In this document: positions 60,001-64,000 of the stretch, piece after piece
Numbering within the stretch: position 1 is the first letter of the stretch
Layout: each line of letters begins with the position of its first letter
Source: Fimenecus sp045579305
GTDB lineage: Bacteria; Bacillota; Clostridia; Oscillospirales; Acutalibacteraceae
Reading direction: 5' to 3'
NCBI GenBank assembly: GCA_045579305.1
Contig: JAZNLY010000056.1
Coordinates: 1 to 64,000, forward strand
DNA length: 64,000 bases
Notes under the pieces: model-generated
What the model saw: only the letters and a program-made list of their open reading frames with translations
Database searches by the model: none
What the model was told of the DNA's origin: nothing
Position numbers and translations under genes: made by a program

Positions 60001-60507
60001 TTATTCACCATCGAAGTAATAACTTCCGTTACGTTTAAGCCCCATATTTGTAAGTACTGCTTCTTCTTTTTCCCTCATCTGGACTGCTTCGAGTCCACCA
60101 TTTTCGTGGTCGTAACCCAGAAGGTGAAGAAGTGAATGAACAGTTAAAAATCCGATTTCACGTTGCAAAGTATGTCCGTATTTTTCTGCCTGGTCATAGG
60201 CGTGTTCAATTGAGATGATAATATCACCCAATATTTTTGCGCCTGTATCGAGATTGGTATCGAATTCACCATTCTCACCCATTGGGAATGAAAGCACATC
60301 GGTGCTTCTATCAATCCCACGATGTTTGAGATTAAGCTCATGAATTGTAGCATCGTCAACAATGGAAACACTGATTTCTGCAGCATCTGTAAAGCCCTCG
60401 TGAACAAGAACAGCCTTACAGCAACGACGAATAAGCATTCTGACCCCTGTCGGAATTTTCATAACATTCTGTTTGTCATCAATTATTACTCTCAATTTCT
60501 CGTTCAT
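60001..60507 (-). CDS. ybeY: Endoribonuclease YbeY
   Basis: The 168-residue protein has the zinc motif VHSLLHLLGYDHENGG (HxxxHxxGxDH) and RGIDRSTDVLSFPMGE. It takes part in 16S rRNA 3' end processing and quality control. The start overlaps the phoH stop by 4 bases. Confidence 0.95.
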   Translation of the reverse strand: MNEKLRVIIDDKQNVMKIPTGVRMLIRRCCKAVLVHEGFTDAAEISVSIVDDATIHELNLKHRGIDRSTDVLSFPMGENGEFDTNLDTGAKILGDIIISIEHAYDQAEKYGHTLQREIGFLTVHSLLHLLGYDHENGGLEAVQMREKEEAVLTNMGLKRNGSYYFDGE

Positions 60508-61466
60508 TTATTCTTCCTCATTTCCTGTTTTTCATAAGCTTTGATAATATCCTGAACAAGACGATGTCTTACAACATCCTTTTCTGTAAATACATTTATG
60601 GCAATATCGTCAATTCCCTTGAGAATTTTCATTGCTTCAACAAGACCTGATTTTTTACCGTCAGGCAAGTCAATCTGTGTAATATCACCTGTTACAACGA
60701 TTTTCGAATTAAAACCTAAACGTGTCAGGAACATTTTCATCTGTTCTCTTGTAGTAATCTGTGCCTCGGCAAGAATGATGAAGCTGTCATCAAGAGTACG
60801 TCCACGCATATATGCAAGAGGGGCTACCTCAATACTTCCTCTTTCCTGATACCTTTGAAAACTTTCTGCACCAAGCATATCAAAAAGAGCGTCATACAAA
60901 GGTCGGAGATATGGGTCAACCTTTTGCTGTAGGTCACCTGGTAAAAATCCGAGTTTTTCACCTGCTTCAACGGCGGGACGAGTAAGAATTATACGATTTA
61001 TCTCTTTTGCGCGAAAAGCGTTTACTGCCATTGCAACTGCAAGATAAGTTTTACCTGTACCCGCAGGTCCTGCACCAAGGGTGATTGTATTATTCTTTAT
61101 ACACTCAAGATATTTTTTCTGTCCAAGTGTCTTTGGTTTGATAGGTTTACCTTTTGCAGTAATACAGACACAATCACAAGTCATTTCTGTGAGCTTGTCC
61201 TCATTTCCCTCTTTTACAAGGGAAAGCACATATCTCACATTCTGTTCAGACAACGCCTCACCACGATTGATAAGTGTCAGAAGTCCGTTTATCGCTCTGA
61301 CTGCTTTAGAAACATTTTCAGCTTCACCATTCACTTTGATTTCCGAACCACGACTGATTATCCGCACATTATATTGTGATTCAATAAGCTTTATGTTCTC
61401 ATCAAAGCTACCAAACAAGCTGACTGTCTGTTCCATTCTGTCAACATTTATAACCTGTTCAAACAA
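60504..61466 (-). CDS. phoH: PhoH-family ATPase
   Basis: The 320-residue protein has an N-terminal KH-like part and the ATPase with Walker A GPAGTGKTYLAVAMAV, LTRPAVEAGEKLGFLPGDLQQKVDPYL and Walker B FIILAEAQ. PhoH proteins are linked to RNA metabolism and stand next to ybeY in many genomes. The start seems to be TTG at 61466 with AGGTGAG upstream. Confidence 0.93.
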   Translation of the reverse strand: MFEQVINVDRMEQTVSLFGSFDENIKLIESQYNVRIISRGSEIKVNGEAENVSKAVRAINGLLTLINRGEALSEQNVRYVLSLVKEGNEDKLTEMTCDCVCITAKGKPIKPKTLGQKKYLECIKNNTITLGAGPAGTGKTYLAVAMAVNAFRAKEINRIILTRPAVEAGEKLGFLPGDLQQKVDPYLRPLYDALFDMLGAESFQRYQERGSIEVAPLAYMRGRTLDDSFIILAEAQITTREQMKMFLTRLGFNSKIVVTGDITQIDLPDGKKSGLVEAMKILKGIDDIAINVFTEKDVVRHRLVQDIIKAYEKQEMRKNK

Positions 61467-61523
61467 ATTTTTCTCACCTGCACATTAAAATAGTATACAC
61501 ATATTTAAATTTTATCACATTTT

Positions 61524-62705
61524 TCACTCATTGTCACCATTTTTTTCAATATAAATTTCCTGTAAAACTCCTATTTCCTGTTCGCACTCTCCATAAAAAG
61601 CAAATTGATTTCCGTTTTTAGTATTTCTTCTGGTAACTTTGGAATTTTTTATCACGTTAAATTTCAGCAACCTCTTAACATAACACGCATTTTCCCACAA
61701 TGCTAACATATCTTTTGTCTTTTCATCCATCTGTATAGGTTCTTCAGAAAAATCGGCACTGTACTGTGTTATTATTCCCACTGGGAGCAGATTTTTTTCA
61801 CTTTCGATAAATGATTTATGCTCTGAAAACAGATTATCACCAACCGAAGCACCCAAAGGGATTTCAATGCCAAAAAAGAATATTTTATTTCTTTTTCTCA
61901 CATTTGACAAACTATGTACTGAAAAAGCATTTCCATCAAAGCTCTGATTTCTTTTTACTAGTGCTTTTACATATCCATCAGCATGAATGAAGCTTTCTTT
62001 TCCGTCAGCATGGGTGATAATTCCACTTACGAGCAAATCTCCCTTTGTAACTGCTGAGCCCGGTTTTACTTCTTCTATACCATACAACACATCCACACTG
62101 ATTACAACACCATCCTCACCTGCTATAAGATTTGTCGGAGTTTGGTCGTCGTAAATTGGTGGTGTTTTAACACGTTCTCTGACTTCAATTACAACTGATG
62201 TGCCTTTTCTGTTAACTGCTGCCCAGGATAAATTCTCTATTTCGCTAACAACTGTCTGTGCAATATCTTTTTCATCAAGTATCGAAACAGGTGCACCAAC
62301 CCTGACTCCGTGTTTTTCAAAAGCAGATAGGAGATATTCTTCCTCCAAATCCACATTTCCCACAACAGACACACTCCATATAAATCGGGTAAGGAATGCA
62401 GTAATAAACACAAAAATCAAAGCACCTATGAGAATACCCACTCGTTTTTTGTTTCTTCTAAAAAAGAATACAAGACCTTTTTTCTCAATAACAATAGTTT
62501 TCATCCCTGATTTTTTTACTGCCTTACGGATGGCAAGATATCCGTCCACTGTTGTTGTGGCAGATATGTTTCCCTTAACATTTTTTATATTCCAGAGTGG
62601 TATTCCGTATCGTGTGCAGAGATTTAAAAATCTGTCAGAAAAGCCACCGAATGCTCTGAAATTTATGTATCCGAAAATGTATCTGAGAATCTGTATTATA
62701 ATCAT
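61524..62705 (-). CDS. yqfD: Sporulation protein YqfD
   Basis: The 393-residue protein has a YqfD N-terminal region (NFRAFGGFSDRFLNLCTRYGIPLWNI), one membrane helix (GILIGALIFVFITAFL) and a large external part with a POTRA-like segment. In Bacillus its gene is under sigma-E and needed for full sporulation. It follows yqfC by 7 bases. AGGTG precedes the ATG. Confidence 0.92.
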   Translation of the reverse strand: MIIIQILRYIFGYINFRAFGGFSDRFLNLCTRYGIPLWNIKNVKGNISATTTVDGYLAIRKAVKKSGMKTIVIEKKGLVFFFRRNKKRVGILIGALIFVFITAFLTRFIWSVSVVGNVDLEEEYLLSAFEKHGVRVGAPVSILDEKDIAQTVVSEIENLSWAAVNRKGTSVVIEVRERVKTPPIYDDQTPTNLIAGEDGVVISVDVLYGIEEVKPGSAVTKGDLLVSGIITHADGKESFIHADGYVKALVKRNQSFDGNAFSVHSLSNVRKRNKIFFFGIEIPLGASVGDNLFSEHKSFIESEKNLLPVGIITQYSADFSEEPIQMDEKTKDMLALWENACYVKRLLKFNVIKNSKVTRRNTKNGNQFAFYGECEQEIGVLQEIYIEKNGDNE

Positions 62706-62712
62706 AACTCAC

Positions 62713-62982
62713 CTATGTTGCAAAAGAAATTCCACAGATATTGCCACTGATTACGGCAACATCACTGTCAAAGGATTTTATCAGAAGGTCATCACCACAA
62801 ATCGCTAAAACACTCTCACCAAGGCTTAGTCTTATGGTGTTTTCATCATATTCCACCACCCCTTTGCAACCTTCAACTACAATTTCACGATTGCCAAGAA
62901 GCTCTATTTTCGGCTCATTTACAATTATATCTGACAGCAGTTTACTTTTTATACTTTGTTTTTCTCTCTTTCTCTGTGCCAT
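62713..62982 (-). CDS. yqfC: Sporulation protein YqfC (YabP/YqfC family)
   Basis: The 89-residue protein has PKIELLGNREIVVEGCKGVVEYDENTIRL and SFDSDVAVISGNICGISF, the YabP/YqfC fold. The yqfC-yqfD pair is expressed in the mother cell. AGGTAC lies before the ATG. A sigma-E-like promoter lies about 30 bases upstream. Confidence 0.92.
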   Translation of the reverse strand: MAQRKREKQSIKSKLLSDIIVNEPKIELLGNREIVVEGCKGVVEYDENTIRLSLGESVLAICGDDLLIKSFDSDVAVISGNICGISFAT

Positions 62983-63009
62983 TTCTGTACCTCGTTGAAT
63001 ATATTCATA

Positions 63010-63039
63010 AAATTATATGAAATCTGTCGTAAATAATTC
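63010..63039 (-). promoter_or_regulatory. Possible sigma-E-type promoter of yqfC-yqfD
   Basis: On the minus strand CATATAATTT resembles the sigma-E -10 consensus (CATACAATTT), with GAATTATTT about 11 bases upstream. On the plus strand TTCATATT at 63037 could serve ylbJ. Known sigma-E control of these genes in Bacillus supports the idea; the match is loose. Confidence 0.4.
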
Positions 63040-63082
63040 ATATTAATAATAAGTTTTAATATATTTTAATGGGTGTTGAATT

Positions 63083-64000
63083 ATGGTGACTATAAAACTT
63101 CGGTACGAATATTTTTCTGTTATGGCAATAATAGTTTGTCTTGTTTTTTTATTTTCCTTTCCCGATTCAGTAAAAAACGGAGTTACAGAGGGAATTCATC
63201 TTTGTTTTTATACAATTATTCCTTCACTTTTTCCTTTCATGACGCTTTCCTCATACATCACTAAATCCAATGTTTTTTCTTCTATTTACAGCTTATTAAA
63301 TCGTCCTTCACGATTCTTTTTCCGTCAACCACCCTGCTCCGCTTCTGTAATTTTATTATCAATGATAAGTGGTTACCCTGTTGGAATAAAAATGACTGAC
63401 GAATTATATAAAAATGGACAACTGACAAAAAAACAGGCACAAAGGCTTTGTCTTTTCTGTATGAATGCAGGACCCGGTTTTATTATCACAGTTGTTGGTA
63501 CAAATATGTTGAGCAGCACAAAAGCAGGAGTAATTATGTATATTTCTCTTTGTGTTTCTTCGCTGATTATAGGTATTATTTCTTCGTTTTTTTCCGTAAA
63601 AGAAACAGTAGGAATCGAAAGAAAGTGCTTAACACCGTCAACGGCCTCGTTATCAACTGCTGTTTCCGACTCATTACAGGCAATTATGGGCATCTGTGCA
63701 TGGATAATACTTTTCAGTGCATTCACAAACTGTATAGCAAATCTGAATCTAAACGAGCAAGCCTCTCTTGTAATTTCTTCAATTTCAGAAGTCACAAAGG
63801 GATGTATATTATTACGCGATAAGGCATCTTTACCCATTCTGACAGGATTAATTGCTTTCGGCGGAATCTGTGTGCACTGTCAGGTGTTAACAAATATTAA
63901 AAGCATAGATATGAAATATGGTACTTTTTTTCTTGGCCGCGTTTCCCACGGATTAGTTGCATCAATTACAGATTATATTCTGTTATTCTTTTTTCCTATC
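63083..64000 (+). CDS. ylbJ: Sporulation integral membrane protein YlbJ (3' end outside window)
   Basis: The frame is open from the ATG at 63083 to the window end (306 codons) with at least seven membrane segments. Diagnostic stretches are ISGYPVGIKMTDELYKNGQLT and LFCMNAGPGFIITVVGTNM, and a second half containing DSLQAIMGICAWIILFSAF. YlbJ belongs to the nucleoside-recognition/gate family and is needed for spore cortex formation. It is divergent from yqfC. GGGTG precedes the ATG by 7 bases. The C-terminus cannot be assessed. Confidence 0.9.
   Translation, partial: MVTIKLRYEYFSVMAIIVCLVFLFSFPDSVKNGVTEGIHLCFYTIIPSLFPFMTLSSYITKSNVFSSIYSLLNRPSRFFFRQPPCSASVILLSMISGYPVGIKMTDELYKNGQLTKKQAQRLCLFCMNAGPGFIITVVGTNMLSSTKAGVIMYISLCVSSLIIGIISSFFSVKETVGIERKCLTPSTASLSTAVSDSLQAIMGICAWIILFSAFTNCIANLNLNEQASLVISSISEVTKGCILLRDKASLPILTGLIAFGGICVHCQVLTNIKSIDMKYGTFFLGRVSHGLVASITDYILLFFFPI

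Noticed and set aside
63373..63837. 154-codon frame on the minus strand at the right end
   Set aside because: Antisense to the convincing ylbJ membrane protein gene on the plus strand.
1..64000. tRNA, rRNA or CRISPR arrays
   Set aside because: No cloverleaf-like tRNA, rRNA sequence or regularly spaced repeat array was noticed on either strand.

Overview
The window is about 64 kb of low-GC DNA from a spore-forming Clostridia genome. Evidence for this includes yqfC/yqfD/ylbJ sporulation genes, HPr with both regulatory sites, YlxM-Ffh, the PhoH-YbeY-DgkA-Era-RecO block and many Shine-Dalgarno starts. The gene content suits a gut member of the Ruminococcaceae/Oscillospirales, but the sequence alone does not fix a genus. 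Almost all chromosomal genes are on the minus strand.

Layout. (1) 1-4.9 kb: Fe-S cluster assembly (IscU end, cysteine desulfurase) beside an IscR-type repressor that heads an operon with cobalamin-dependent methionine synthase and its separate activation protein. (2) 4.9-7 kb: a palindromic repeat, a GtrA-like membrane protein and a surface glycan-binding protein. (3) 7-13.5 kb: an F-type ATP synthase operon in which a membrane helix of b type, the delta C-terminal domain and the alpha subunit are one polypeptide, no separate delta gene exists, and epsilon is short. (4) 13.95-36.18 kb: an integrated element of about 22.2 kb inserted in the 3' end of lysS. The 16-bp core GGTTTCATTGTGGGGA stands at both ends, and the displaced original lysS end (codons for PTMKPLD-stop plus terminator) remains at the left. 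The left end holds remnants of a conjugative-element backbone (int, xis, parB, Cys-rich VLP). The middle holds a host-glycan locus: a GH129/GH101-like enzyme, ROK-like kinase (broken), two GPH sugar symporters, two paralogous GH18 enzymes, a DUF4091/GH123-like enzyme, an N-acetylhexosamine 1-kinase, a GH35 beta-galactosidase, a sugar-1-phosphate nucleotidyltransferase, a leucine-rich lipoprotein and a GH29 fucosidase pseudogene. (5) 36.2-45 kb: lysS-greA, then ftsE-ftsX with a LytM protein and an S41-family protein that both lack canonical catalytic residues, and a PucR/CdaR-type regulator. (6) 45-64 kb: housekeeping operons (rsuA-like, coaD-rsmD, uvrC, HPr, ylxM-ffh-rpsP-khpA-rimM-trmD, mutS2-recO-yqzL-like-era-dgkA-ybeY-phoH-yqfD-yqfC) and the start of ylbJ on the plus strand.

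How they work together. The glycan locus can be read as a pathway: exo- and endo-glycosidases trim mucin-type or N-linked host glycans, GPH symporters import the products, the 1-kinase makes HexNAc-1-phosphate and the nucleotidyltransferase makes the nucleotide sugar. Several of its members are decayed, as is the recombination module, so the island now looks fixed in place. The strongest candidates for undescribed biology are the b'-delta-alpha ATP synthase fusion, the lysS-borne glycan island, and the FtsEX operon with two apparently non-catalytic peptidase-fold partners.
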